Below are positions 26,966 through 35,270 of a DNA stretch of 64,000 nt, piece after piece; position 1 is the stretch's first letter; every line of letters starts with the position of its first letter. The stretch is from Reyranella sp. CPCC 100927. GTDB taxonomy: Bacteria > Pseudomonadota > Alphaproteobacteria > Reyranellales > Reyranellaceae. The notes below the pieces were generated by a model that saw only the letters and a list, made by a program, of their open reading frames with translations, was not told the origin of the DNA and did not search any database. Both the position numbers and the translations under genes were made by a program. The stretch spans positions 372,001 through 436,000 of the forward strand of contig NZ_VOHA01000003.1 of NCBI RefSeq assembly GCF_007859315.1, given 5' to 3'.

Positions 26966-27317
26966 TTAGAGCGGTTCATCGCTTGATGGAAACGGCAGGT
27001 CGGTGCCCGTCGACCGAGCGCAGCGAAGGACCTTGCGGTGCGTCCAACACCGACATCGTGCGTTTGACGCACCGGCAGAAGATTCACCACAGAGGACACA
27101 GAGACGCACAGAGGAAGATTTCCCGCGCGCCGACGGCGCTCAAGCTCTTTCATCTCTGTGTTCCTCTGTGTTCCTCTGTGTCCTCTGTGCCTCTGTGGTG
27201 AATTCTTCCTATCGCCAACCCGGCTGTGATGATCGACGCACCGCAAGATCCTTCGCTGCGCTCAGGATGACAGAGGCGGCCGACCTGCCGTTTCCATCAA
27301 ACGATGAACCGCTCTAG
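26966..27317. repeat. 352-bp composite inverted repeat, three layers nested
   Basis: Outer ends TTAGAGCGGTTCATCG and CGATGAACCGCTCTAG, then GGAAACGGCAGGTCGG against CCGACCTGCCGTTTCC. A second layer inside is GAGCGCAGCGAAGGACC with CCTTGCGGTGCGTC against GACGCACCGCAAG. The innermost layer (27082-27203) is ATTCACCACAGAG against CTCTGTGGTGAAT with repeats of CTCTGTGTTC. A single left arm of another family (GTCATCCCGAGCGTAGCGAG, about 26916) lies just outside. The 412-base gap 26902-27313 has no gene. Confidence 0.75.
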
Positions 27318-28135
27318 GGCAGCAGGTCACGGACCTCATCCAGCATTTCCGGTACGCCGAACGGCACGACCAGCAGGGCGTCGTCGAACCCAAGGTCGGC
27401 AATGCGGCGCAGGCGGTCGCGAGCCTCGGCCTTGCGGCAGACCAGTGTCGTCTTGGCGCGTGCGATCAGCGGATGGGCGGGCGGATCGGGACGCAAATCG
27501 GTGAAGACGTTGGCGAGAAGGGTGCGCTGGCCGCCGGCCTTGCGAAACATGTCCAGGCCGATCGGCAGATCGTCCAGCGATGCGTATATCGCTGACGCGA
27601 TCCAGCCGTCGCAGTGCCTGGCCGCGAGGTTGATCCACCGAGGGCTGCGCCAGGCGCCGAGATAGACCGGCGGGCCGCCTTCCGTGCCCGGCCAAACGGA
27701 AAGGGCGGGCCCGTAGACCGGCTCGCCCGCCCAGACCTTGCGCATCACGGCGAGATATTCCGGCAGCACCGCGAAGCGGCGCTCATAGTCGACCTGCACG
27801 GCGTCGAAATCATGCTTGGTCGACCCACTGCCGACGCCGAAGCGGAAGCGCCCGCGCGACAACAGGTTCACGGTCTGGGCGCGATGCGCCAGCTCGACCG
27901 GATGGCGTAACGGGACCTGCAACACGCAGGTGCCCAGCTCGATGCGCTCCGTCGCCTGGCAGAGCGCGCTGAGGAAGACCAGCGGATCAAGCGTGGCGCT
28001 GCCGCGGGCGAAGGCATCCGTGGTCCATAGCCCGGCGAAGCCCAGCGCTTCGGCGCGCGCCGCGAAGGTGATGGCGCGCTCGAAAAGTCCGCCAGCTTCA
28101 TGGGCGGTGGGAATGGCGACGATCCCTAATCGCAT
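27314..28135 (-). CDS. LLM-class flavin-dependent oxidoreductase (luciferase-like)
   Basis: A 273-residue luciferase-like TIM-barrel enzyme using FMN or F420. The start MRLGIVAIPTAHEAGG, the GFAGLWTTDAFARG segment and RFRFGVGSGSTKHDF are typical of the F420-type branch, as is VYLGAWRSPRWINLAA near residue 170. AGGAG stands 6 bases before the ATG. The substrate is unknown. The TAG stop lies in the end of the composite repeat at 26966-27317, so the C-terminus may have been trimmed. It is divergent from the DUF3987 gene and may share its control region. Confidence 0.85.
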   Translation of the reverse strand: MRLGIVAIPTAHEAGGLFERAITFAARAEALGFAGLWTTDAFARGSATLDPLVFLSALCQATERIELGTCVLQVPLRHPVELAHRAQTVNLLSRGRFRFGVGSGSTKHDFDAVQVDYERRFAVLPEYLAVMRKVWAGEPVYGPALSVWPGTEGGPPVYLGAWRSPRWINLAARHCDGWIASAIYASLDDLPIGLDMFRKAGGQRTLLANVFTDLRPDPPAHPLIARAKTTLVCRKAEARDRLRRIADLGFDDALLVVPFGVPEMLDEVRDLLP

Positions 28136-28222
28136 GGCAGCTCCTGATGGGCTTGGCAGTTTCCCCTGCGGGATAGGGCTACTCCAGTTCCAGGGCGATG
28201 GGTGTCGTCCTGTGTTTTGTTC

Positions 28223-28265
28223 TTGATTTGTTCATTAACATATTGTATCTGATTCGTGAACATAT
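28223..28265 (+). promoter_or_regulatory. promoter with two direct-repeat operators upstream of the DUF3987 gene
   Basis: TTGATT (28223-28228), 17 bases, TATCTG (28246-28251) is a good vegetative promoter in a markedly AT-rich stretch. TTCATTAACATAT (28231-28243) and TTCGTGAACATAT (28253-28265) share 11 of 13 bases, are 22 bases apart, and cover the spacer and the start-site region. This is the layout of a repressor operator pair. Confidence 0.6.
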
Positions 28266-28302
28266 AGCTTTGTCTATGACGGACGCCAAAGGAGCGAGCG
28301 TC

Positions 28303-30048
28303 ATGAACCCGCATATCCTCGAGACTCCGGATTCAGCCGCACCCGATCCCGTCGAGCCGTGGGCCAAACCGGACCTCAGCCTGCTTGACGAGCAGGTGGG
28401 CGCGCCGCCGCTCTTTCCGCTGGACGTGCTGCCATCCCTCTGGCGCGCATGGACCGAGGCCGCCGCGGCAAATACGGGTGCGCCGACCGACTATGTGGCC
28501 CTGTCACTGCTCACGGCAGCGGGCAGCCTCGTTTCGGACCGCCGGGTCACGCCGGCCGCGGGGTGGGGGGAGCCGTGCATCCTGTGGACGGCGCTGGTCG
28601 GGCCGCCCTCGTGCGGCAAGACACCGGCCGTGGAGGCGGCCTGCGGTCTGCTGCGGACGCTATGGCATCAACGCCGGCAGGGGCCGCACAATCCGCAGGG
28701 ACAGACCACGCCCGCGCCGTTGTTCACCAACGGCACGACCATCGACGCCGTGCTGGGTGTGCTGCACGAGACCGAGCCGCAGGGCGTGCTGCTGGTGCGC
28801 GACGAGCACGGCGGCTGGCTATCGCACATGGCGCGCGGCACGCGCGACGGCAACGTGCACGCCTTCTGGCTCTCCGCGTGGTGCCAGCGCAGCCTCGATC
28901 TGGGCTGGCGCGGCAAGACGGTCGAGCTTGACTACCCCTCGCTCTCGATCCTGGGCACGACGCATCCCGATGCGCTGGTGCCGGCCTTGACCCGCGACGA
29001 CGGCGGCGTGCTGGCACGCTTCCTGTTCGTGCGCCCGGCAACGGGGACGCGCCCACGGCCGCTGTCGGACGAAGATGAAACCGTGACGCGCCAGGCGGTC
29101 GCCGCCTTGCGGCGGCTTCGCGATCAGCGCTGGCAGATTCGCGATCTGCCCTTGGCGCATGACGCGCTGGCGGCCTTCGAAGGCTTTCGCCGTGCACATC
29201 ATGCGCCGATGCTCGATCTCGCGGGCAAAGCGGCGGCGTGGTGGGGCAAGGGGCCCAGCCAGGTGCTGCGGCTGGCCGGCGTACTGACATTGCTGGACTG
29301 GGCGGCGGGTCCGCGGGATGTGGCCGAGCCGACGCAGGTACCGGCCTGGGCCATCGATGCGGCGGCACGGCTGTGGCGCGACTACCTGTGGCCGCACGCG
29401 CAGGCGACGTTCCGCATCGCCGGCACCGGCAGTGAGCGCGAGAGCCGCCAGCGCCAGGTGCTGCGCTGGCTGGCGGTACACCGGCTATCCGAAGTGTCGC
29501 GCGAAAACATCCGCCGTGAGGCACTCTCGCAGGCGCTGGATGCTGCCCAGACTCAACGGCTGATCGAGGATCTCGTGGACAGCGGCTGGCTGCAACCGAT
29601 GGCCCCGGCGGAAGGCGGCCGCGGTCGTCGCCGCCGGTGCTGGCAGGTCCACCCCACGCTCTGGAGCGTGCGTGATATCGGGGCGACCGCTTCGGATGAT
29701 GCCGCCCTTCCAATTCCCGCAATTTCCGCAAGCAAGTCTCGCGCACCTGCCGTCGCCGCGGATGATGTGCCGGAGGATCCAGATACACCCGCGGTCATTT
29801 CCGCTATTCCCGCAAACGAAATCGTCACCCGTACCACGACGGGCGTTGGTGGGCTGCCGCAGCTCAGCAAGCGCACGCGGCCGGCGATGCGGGCTGACGG
29901 CGACTCCCCCTCTCCGCCCACGCAGTGGGGGGAGAGGGAGGGGCCCATGCCGAAGGCATGGGAGGGTGAGGTGGGTGCTTCTACATGGACGATCGATGTT
30001 GTGAGAGCGAGGCCGGGTTCAACACCCACCTCACCCTCCCATCGCTGA
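28303..30048 (+). CDS. DUF3987 domain-containing ATPase-like protein
   Basis: A 581-residue protein of the DUF3987 type, a P-loop family met in phage, plasmid and genomic-island primase/helicase-like proteins. Walker A is GPPSCGKTP at residues 100-108, and a Walker B-like VLLVRDEHGG lies near 161-170. A winged-helix-like segment follows about residues 380-450 (RQRQVLRWLAVHRLSEVSRE). The ATG at 28303 has AAAGGAG; an upstream ATG at 28276 is in frame. The last 48 or so residues are encoded by a dispersed repeat (29907-30094). No integrase, capsid or plasmid gene is near. The role is unknown. Confidence 0.78.
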   Translation: MNPHILETPDSAAPDPVEPWAKPDLSLLDEQVGAPPLFPLDVLPSLWRAWTEAAAANTGAPTDYVALSLLTAAGSLVSDRRVTPAAGWGEPCILWTALVGPPSCGKTPAVEAACGLLRTLWHQRRQGPHNPQGQTTPAPLFTNGTTIDAVLGVLHETEPQGVLLVRDEHGGWLSHMARGTRDGNVHAFWLSAWCQRSLDLGWRGKTVELDYPSLSILGTTHPDALVPALTRDDGGVLARFLFVRPATGTRPRPLSDEDETVTRQAVAALRRLRDQRWQIRDLPLAHDALAAFEGFRRAHHAPMLDLAGKAAAWWGKGPSQVLRLAGVLTLLDWAAGPRDVAEPTQVPAWAIDAAARLWRDYLWPHAQATFRIAGTGSERESRQRQVLRWLAVHRLSEVSRENIRREALSQALDAAQTQRLIEDLVDSGWLQPMAPAEGGRGRRRRCWQVHPTLWSVRDIGATASDDAALPIPAISASKSRAPAVAADDVPEDPDTPAVISAIPANEIVTRTTTGVGGLPQLSKRTRPAMRADGDSPSPPTQWGEREGPMPKAWEGEVGASTWTIDVVRARPGSTPTSPSHR

Positions 30049-30094
30049 CGCGATGGGCCCCTCCCTCTCCCCCCGCGTGGCGGGCGGAGAGGGG
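29907..30094. repeat. inverted repeat overlapping the 3' end of the DUF3987 gene
   Basis: About 70-base arms: left CCCCTCTCCGCCCACGCAG to GGAGGGTGAGGTGGGT, right ACCCACCTCACCCTCCCATC to GCGGAGAGGGG. The right arm shares CTCACCCTCCCATCGC and GGGCCCCTCCCTCTCC with the element at 1772-1913. The DUF3987 gene runs into it and stops in the right arm. Confidence 0.85.
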
Positions 30095-30155
30095 TGAATC
30101 GCATTCCCTCGAAACATGCTCTACCGTCAGCCCGTCCCATCCGTGTCGGCGGTGC

Positions 30156-31106
30156 ATGCTCACACTTCGGCAGATCGAGGTCATTCGCGCGATCATGGTG
30201 ACGGGCACTGTCGGCAGTGCGGCCCGCCTGCTCAACGTGTCGTCGCCGGGCATCAGCCGCGTGATGAAGCATGCCGAAAGCGTGCTGGGGATGCGGCTGT
30301 TCAGCCGCCGCAACGGCCGCTATGCGCCAACGCCGGAGGCGCGCGACATCTTTGCCCAGATCAATGGCGTCTACGACAAGGTCGAGGACCTGCAGTACGT
30401 CATCAAGCGCCTGGCCCGCGGCGCCGATTCGGCGCTCAAGATCGGCTCGGTCCCCAGCATCGCCAACGTCATGGTGCCGCGCGCGATTGCCGGCGTGCGG
30501 CGGCGCTTTCCCAACCTTCTGATCGACTTCGACGTGCTCAAGATCGAGGAGGCGATCGACTACCTTCTGCTTGGCAAGGGTGAGGTCGTGGCCATGAGCT
30601 ATCGCTACGACCATCCGATGCTGGCCTTCGAGCCGTTGGCCACGGGACGGCTGCGTTGCATCGTGCCGGAACAGCACCCGCTGGCCGGGCGGACCACGAT
30701 CTCGGCGCGCGAGATCGTGCGTTATCCTCTGATCGGGATCGATCCCAACGATCCCTACGGCCGGGTGATGACCGCGATCTTCGCGCGCCATGCGCTCGAC
30801 TATAACGTCACGATCCGGGCGCGTTTCGGCTCCACCGTCTGCGCGCTGGTGACCACCGGCCTGGGCATCGCGATCGTCGACGAGTTCACGATCGCCGGCG
30901 ACAACTGGCCGCGGCTGTGCCAGCTCGCCATCGAAGAAGACACCGATTTCCAGACCTACGTCGCGATGCGCAAGGACGCCACGCTGTCGAGCTACTGCGA
31001 GCAGTTCATCCATGTCTTGCGCGGCGAGATGGAACAGCTCCGCTCGGCTGGCCGCGAGCGTCGCAGGAGTCCTGTAGCCCGGCCGCGCGCCCGGGCCAAA
31101 AAGTAA
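30156..31106 (+). CDS. LysR-family regulator of the quinate/shikimate cluster
   Basis: A 316-residue LysR protein. The helix-turn-helix is at residues 1-60 (TGTVGSAARLLNVSSPGISR, then GMRLFSRRNGRYAPT). The effector domain has GLGIAIVDEFTIAGDNWP, and the group resembles LysR proteins of amino-acid and opine-type catabolism. It stands directly upstream of and in the same direction as the transporter genes. A perfect dyad of LysR-box type covers its own stop codon. The ligand is presumably the imported compound. The C-terminus is basic (RPRARAKK). The ribosome site is weak and the start was chosen by homology. Confidence 0.9.
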   Translation: MLTLRQIEVIRAIMVTGTVGSAARLLNVSSPGISRVMKHAESVLGMRLFSRRNGRYAPTPEARDIFAQINGVYDKVEDLQYVIKRLARGADSALKIGSVPSIANVMVPRAIAGVRRRFPNLLIDFDVLKIEEAIDYLLLGKGEVVAMSYRYDHPMLAFEPLATGRLRCIVPEQHPLAGRTTISAREIVRYPLIGIDPNDPYGRVMTAIFARHALDYNVTIRARFGSTVCALVTTGLGIAIVDEFTIAGDNWPRLCQLAIEEDTDFQTYVAMRKDATLSSYCEQFIHVLRGEMEQLRSAGRERRRSPVARPRARAKK

Positions 31107-31117
31107 CCTCAGGTTAC
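31103..31117 (+). promoter_or_regulatory. LysR-type operator overlapping the lysR stop codon
   Basis: GTAACCTCAGGTTAC is a perfect 7-bp dyad around one base and contains T-N11-A (31104-31116), the consensus form of LysR sites. It lies 77 bases upstream of the binding-protein start and overlaps the TAA of the regulator. TTGATC at 31131 could be part of the promoter it controls. Confidence 0.6.
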
Positions 31118-31193
31118 CTCTGGCGCCAAACTTGATCATTGCCTTTACATTGGGCGTGCGACACCGTGCCTTTGCTATGGGAGGAAAAAGCCA

Positions 31194-32330
31194 ATGAACC
31201 GTATTCACGCGCTGGGGCTGATTTTTGCGTTGGGGCTTGCGACGCCGGCCGTCGCCCAGGACACCATCAAGATCCCCAATATCATCGAGCTGTCGGGCGC
31301 CGGCGCCACGGTGGGTACCAACTGGAAGAACGGGTCCTCGCTGGCCGTCGACGAGATCAATGCGGCCGGCGGCATTCTCGGCAAGAAGATCCGCCTGGAA
31401 TTCGTCGATACCGCGAGCGATCCCGGCAAGGCGCGTGCCGCCGTGCAACGGGCGCTCGATGAGGAGCCGATCGCGATCTTCGGTCCGATCTATTCCGGCA
31501 GTGTCAGCGCCACATTGAAGCTGACCAACGATGCGGAGGTCGCGCAGATCATCGGCGGCGAGGCGGCCAACCTGACGGCGCAGGGTTCGAAATACCTGTT
31601 CCGCACGTCGTTCGGCCAGAACGTGTCGATGCCCAAGATCGCCAACTATCTGCGCGACGAGGTCAAGGCAAAGTCGGTCGCCGTCATCTACGTCAACAAC
31701 GACTTCGGCAAGGGCGGCCGCGACGCGATCATCAAGGAGTTCAAGGAGCGCAACATCACCGTTGCCGCCGATCTCTCGACCGAGGCCGGCCAGGCCGATT
31801 TCGCCGCCGATGTGATCAAGCTCAAGGGCGCCAATGCAGACGCCGTCTTCGTCTACCTGAACGAGGAGGAGAGCGCGCGGTTTCTGCGCGAGGCCAAGAA
31901 GCAGGGCCTCAACAAGCCGCTGATCGGCGAAACCACCTTGCTCGGGCAGAAGGTGATCGATCTTGCCGGCGATGCCGCCAACGGCGTGCGCGGGCATGTC
32001 GGCCTGACGGTTGATGCCCCGATCCCCGCCATTCAGGAGTTTGGCCGCAAGTTCCAGGCCAAGTTCAACTACAAGCCCGACCACAACGGCGTGAAGGGCT
32101 ACATCGCGCCCTACATGATCAAGGCCGCGGCGGAGAAGGCCGGCAAGCTGCAGGCCAAGCCGATCGCGGCGGCGCTGCGCGGGCTCACCATCACGCCGGA
32201 CAAGACACCGGGCATCCTGATCGAGGCGAGCTGGGACGACACCGGCGAGATCGACCGCATCAGCTTCCTGGGTGAGGTCAAGGACGGCAAGCAGGTCATC
32301 ACCCAGACCCTGCCGAAGCTGAAGAAATAG
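31194..32330 (+). CDS. branched-chain-amino-acid-type ABC transporter substrate-binding protein
   Basis: A 378-residue periplasmic binding protein of the LivK/HAAT family. The signal peptide is MNRIHALGLIFALGLATPA with cleavage after VAQ. The mature start DTIKIPNIIELSGAGATVG and the ligand-contact region IFGPIYSGSVSAT are typical. Strong GGGAGGAAAAA stands before the ATG. Members of this family bind amino acids, but many also bind aromatic or alicyclic acids. Because a QuiC-type dehydratase and shikimate dehydrogenase follow, quinate, shikimate or a related compound is the most likely ligand; this is inferred from context only. Confidence 0.92.
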   Translation: MNRIHALGLIFALGLATPAVAQDTIKIPNIIELSGAGATVGTNWKNGSSLAVDEINAAGGILGKKIRLEFVDTASDPGKARAAVQRALDEEPIAIFGPIYSGSVSATLKLTNDAEVAQIIGGEAANLTAQGSKYLFRTSFGQNVSMPKIANYLRDEVKAKSVAVIYVNNDFGKGGRDAIIKEFKERNITVAADLSTEAGQADFAADVIKLKGANADAVFVYLNEEESARFLREAKKQGLNKPLIGETTLLGQKVIDLAGDAANGVRGHVGLTVDAPIPAIQEFGRKFQAKFNYKPDHNGVKGYIAPYMIKAAAEKAGKLQAKPIAAALRGLTITPDKTPGILIEASWDDTGEIDRISFLGEVKDGKQVITQTLPKLKK

Positions 32331-32343
32331 AATCGTCCACTGG

Positions 32344-32561
32344 CATCCCGAGCGTAGCGAGGGATCTTTGTGAGTCGACTGGCCTAATACCGACTGTCGC
32401 TAGAGTGTGACTCAGGATCGTCATCCCGAGCGCAGCGAGGGATCTTTCGATGCAGGCGCACCCGTGTGTCACTTTCAGAAGATCCCTCGCTGCGCTCGGG
32501 ATGACAGCTGTATCAGGACGCGTGATTCCGCGTACGAGATCCCTCGCGTTGCTCGGGATAA
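32344..32561. repeat. inverted-repeat element interrupted by a second element
   Basis: Outer arms CATCCCGAGCGTAGCGAGGG at 32344 and GATCCCTCGCGTTGCTCGGG ending near 32558. Inside (32384-32536) lies a copy of the 9608-9763 element, recognisable by GAGTGTGACTC, the hairpin core and GACGCGTGATTCC. The 304-base gap between the binding-protein gene and livH has no gene; the repeats fill most of it. Confidence 0.75.
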
Positions 32562-32634
32562 CAGCGGAGCGTGGGCAGCGCTCGGGTGCTTTATCCATGC
32601 GCAGCCTCTGTCGCGCACTCAAGGACGACGCAAC

Positions 32635-33513
32635 ATGGCTGACTTCCTTCAACTGATCATCGCGGGCCTTGCCACCGGCGCGATCTATGCGCTGGCCGCC
32701 ATCGGCTTCACCTTGCTGTGGCAGACGTCGCAGACCATCAACTTCGCCCAGGGCGAATTCGTGATGCTGCCGGCCTTCTTTGCGCTGATCGCCATGACGT
32801 GGTTCGGGCTGCCGTTCGCAGTGGCCGTGATCGTCGCCATCGCGACGGCGGTGCTGCTGCTGGGCCTCGTGTTCAAGCTCGTGGTGGTCCAGCCGCTGAT
32901 CAAGCAGGGCGTGCTGCCGCTGGTCATCTCGACCATCGCGCTCAGCGTGTTGCTGAAAGAGGGCGCCAAGGACGTCTACAGCGCCGAGGCTCAGCCGTTC
33001 CCGACGTTGTTCCCCGACGTCACCTTGTCCGTGGCCGGCGTATCGGTGTCACTGGCGCAGATCGGCGTGCTCGTGGTGGCGTTCGGCACCATCGTTGCCT
33101 TGCAGTGGTTCCTGGGTGCGACCCGCACCGGCCGGCAAATGCAGGCCACGGCGCAGAATCCGACCGTCGCGCGCATCCTGGGCGTCGCCGTCGAGCGGAT
33201 GATCCTCTACACGTTCCTGATCAACGCCGCCCTGGCGGCGATGGCGTCCATTCTGATCTCGCCGATCTACCTCGCGAAGTTCTCCAACGGCGAAAGCCTG
33301 GGGCTGGCGGCGTTCGTTGCCGCCATCGTCGGCGGTTTCAATCAGGTCCGGGGTGCGATTGTCGGTGGCCTGCTGATCGGCGTCGTCGACAACCTCGCCG
33401 CCGCCTATGTCTCGACGTCCTATCGCCAGGCAGTGCCGCTGATCCTGCTGGTCCTGATCATCCTCTTCCGTCCGCAAGGCCTTCTCGGCCGGGCAGAGGA
33501 GCGCGCGGTATGA
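32635..33513 (+). CDS. LivH-type ABC transporter permease
   Basis: A 292-residue inner-membrane permease with about eight hydrophobic segments. The start FLQLIIAGLATGAIYALAAI and the following TINFAQGEF motif are hallmarks of LivH. The cytoplasmic loop facing the ATPases contains TRTGRQMQATAQNPTVARIL. It pairs with the LivM-type permease, whose gene overlaps its stop by 4 bases. The upstream frame runs through repeat DNA and was discarded; the ATG at 32635 gives the normal N-terminus. Confidence 0.93.
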   Translation: MADFLQLIIAGLATGAIYALAAIGFTLLWQTSQTINFAQGEFVMLPAFFALIAMTWFGLPFAVAVIVAIATAVLLLGLVFKLVVVQPLIKQGVLPLVISTIALSVLLKEGAKDVYSAEAQPFPTLFPDVTLSVAGVSVSLAQIGVLVVAFGTIVALQWFLGATRTGRQMQATAQNPTVARILGVAVERMILYTFLINAALAAMASILISPIYLAKFSNGESLGLAAFVAAIVGGFNQVRGAIVGGLLIGVVDNLAAAYVSTSYRQAVPLILLVLIILFRPQGLLGRAEERAV

Positions 33514-34526
33514 CGATCCCGGCCAAGCTGGCATGGCCTGCGCTGGCGGTCGTCGCGCTGCTGCTGGTCCTGGCGCCCGTCGACCTGACCGGCATCGGGA
33601 TTCCCTATCCCGGGCTGAAGCGCTACGGCACCTACATCATGACGCTGTGGCTGGTGACGGCCATCGCGGCCATGGGCGTCAACCTGATCGTGGGCTACGC
33701 CGGTCTGGAGACCCTGGCGCAGGCGGCCTTTCTGGGGATCGGCGCCTATACCACGGCCCTGATGGTGAAAGCCGGGCTGCCGTTCGGCCTGGCCTTCGCC
33801 GCCTCCGGCGCGGCCGCCTTTGTCGTCGGGATCGCGCTGGGCTTTCCGGCCCTGCGGGTGCGCAAGCACTATCTGGCGTTCGTCACCCTGGCGTTCTCGG
33901 TGCTGGCCTGGCTCGTCTTCCGCAACGAGCAGTGGCTGACCGGTGGCGTGATGGGGCTGCCGGACATCAGCCGACCGTCGCTGTTCGGCATCTCGCTGCG
34001 CCGGCACGTCAACTTCTACTGGTTCGTGCTCGCCATCACGGCAGCGCTGACATTCGTGCTGTGGTGGATCGTGCGCTCGCCCTGGGGCCGGGCCTTCATG
34101 GCACTGCGCGAGAACCCCATCAGGGCCGAAAGCCTGGGCATCGATGTGCGCCTCTATACCCTGCTGGCGTTCGCCATCGGCTCGGCGTACGGCGGCATGG
34201 CGGGGAGCCTGTACGCGCCGCTGGTCGAGTTCATCGACCCCAATCCGTTCGCGCTGGGCCCGTCGCTGCTGTTCATGTTGATGGTCGTGGTTGGTGGTGT
34301 CGGCCGGTTCGCTGGCCCATTCGTCGGCGCCGCTGTCGCCGTGCTGCTGCCGGAATGGCTGCGCTTCGCCGAAGGCTTCTACCTGTTGATCTATGCGGCG
34401 CTGGTCATGGCGATGATGGCGTTCTGCCCGACCGGCATTCTCGGCCTGGTCGAGCGCCTGCTGGCGCCGCGGCGCCGGACGCAGGCCGATCCGAAAGCAT
34501 CCCTGCTCGGGGAGGCGAAGCCATGA
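33510..34526 (+). CDS. LivM-type ABC transporter permease
   Basis: A 338-residue second permease of the HAAT-type importer, with about nine hydrophobic segments. NLIVGYAGLETLAQAAFLGI and GFPALRVRKHYLAFVTLAF are LivM landmarks, and the coupling loop reads PWGRAFMALRENPIRAESLG. It overlaps livH by ATGA and its own stop overlaps the ATPase start. It forms the channel with the LivH-type subunit. Confidence 0.93.
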   Translation: MTIPAKLAWPALAVVALLLVLAPVDLTGIGIPYPGLKRYGTYIMTLWLVTAIAAMGVNLIVGYAGLETLAQAAFLGIGAYTTALMVKAGLPFGLAFAASGAAAFVVGIALGFPALRVRKHYLAFVTLAFSVLAWLVFRNEQWLTGGVMGLPDISRPSLFGISLRRHVNFYWFVLAITAALTFVLWWIVRSPWGRAFMALRENPIRAESLGIDVRLYTLLAFAIGSAYGGMAGSLYAPLVEFIDPNPFALGPSLLFMLMVVVGGVGRFAGPFVGAAVAVLLPEWLRFAEGFYLLIYAALVMAMMAFCPTGILGLVERLLAPRRRTQADPKASLLGEAKP

Positions 34527-35266
34527 CCGCGGTCCTGGAAGTGCGCGATGTCGCCAAGTCGTTCGGGGGCGTGCACGCGGTGCAGGGTGTGTCCTTCGAC
34601 GTCCATGAAGGCGAGATCCTGGGCATCATCGGCCCCAATGGATCCGGCAAATCGACCCTGTTCAACTGCATCCTGGGCCAGTTGACGCCGACGCGCGGCG
34701 AGGTGCGCGTCGACGGCAAGAGCGTCACCGGTCTGCGGCCGTCGGAACTCAACCGGCTGGGCATCAGCCGCACGTTCCAGCTCCTGCAGGTCTTTCCGCA
34801 GCTCACGGTGCGCGAGAACCTGATCCTCGCCGGCCAGGAGCACCAGGGCTCGCGCCTGGGCCGGCTCTTCGGTGCCCGCGATGCCGGCCTCGGTGCCGCC
34901 GCCGATCGCATGATCGCGTTCTTTCGGCTCGGCCACCTCGCTCAGGAGAGTGCGGGCGGCCTGTCCTATGGCCAGCAGAAGCTGCTCGATGCGGCGATGG
35001 CGTTCATGGCCGGGCCGCGGCTGGTGCTGCTCGACGAGCCGGCCGGCGGCGTCAACCTGACGATGCTGGCCAGCCTCAAGGAGAGGCTGCAGGCGATCAA
35101 CAGCGAGACGCGGGCGACCTTCGTGGTGATCGAGCACAACATGGAGTTCGTGATGTCGCTGTGCTCGCGCATCATCGTGCTGGCCGAAGGCAAGATCATC
35201 GCGGAAGGAACGCCTGACGCCGTGCGTCGCGATCCTCTGGTGATCGAAGCGTATCTGGGACACTGA
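34523..35266 (+). CDS. LivG-type ABC transporter ATPase
   Basis: A 247-residue ATP-binding subunit. Walker A is GPNGSGKST near residue 38, the signature is LSYGQQKLLDAAMAFM, and Walker B is LVLLDEPAGGVN near 170. The C-terminal IVLAEGKIIAEGTPDAV is typical for LivG. It energises the importer together with the next gene. Confidence 0.94.
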   Translation: MTAVLEVRDVAKSFGGVHAVQGVSFDVHEGEILGIIGPNGSGKSTLFNCILGQLTPTRGEVRVDGKSVTGLRPSELNRLGISRTFQLLQVFPQLTVRENLILAGQEHQGSRLGRLFGARDAGLGAAADRMIAFFRLGHLAQESAGGLSYGQQKLLDAAMAFMAGPRLVLLDEPAGGVNLTMLASLKERLQAINSETRATFVVIEHNMEFVMSLCSRIIVLAEGKIIAEGTPDAVRRDPLVIEAYLGH

Positions 35267-35270
35267 CGCC

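Noticed and set aside
27082-27203. CRISPR-like array of CTCTGTG units
   Set aside because: The units are short, directly adjacent and part of an inverted repeat; there are no unique spacers and no cas genes.
28303-30048. Prophage or integrated plasmid around the DUF3987 gene
   Set aside because: Flanks are ordinary chromosomal genes, with no integrase, structural gene or attachment repeat; the tRNA-Glu is 10 kb away and shows no duplicated 3' end in the window.
30156-31106. Fusion of the DUF3987 C-terminus with the LysR gene by read-through
   Set aside because: The DUF3987 frame stops in the repeat, and the LysR frame has its own standard N-terminal helix-turn-helix starting at 30156.
32384-32536. 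Small RNA gene
   Set aside because: The hairpin is explained by the repeat family seen at 9608-9763, and no promoter points into it.
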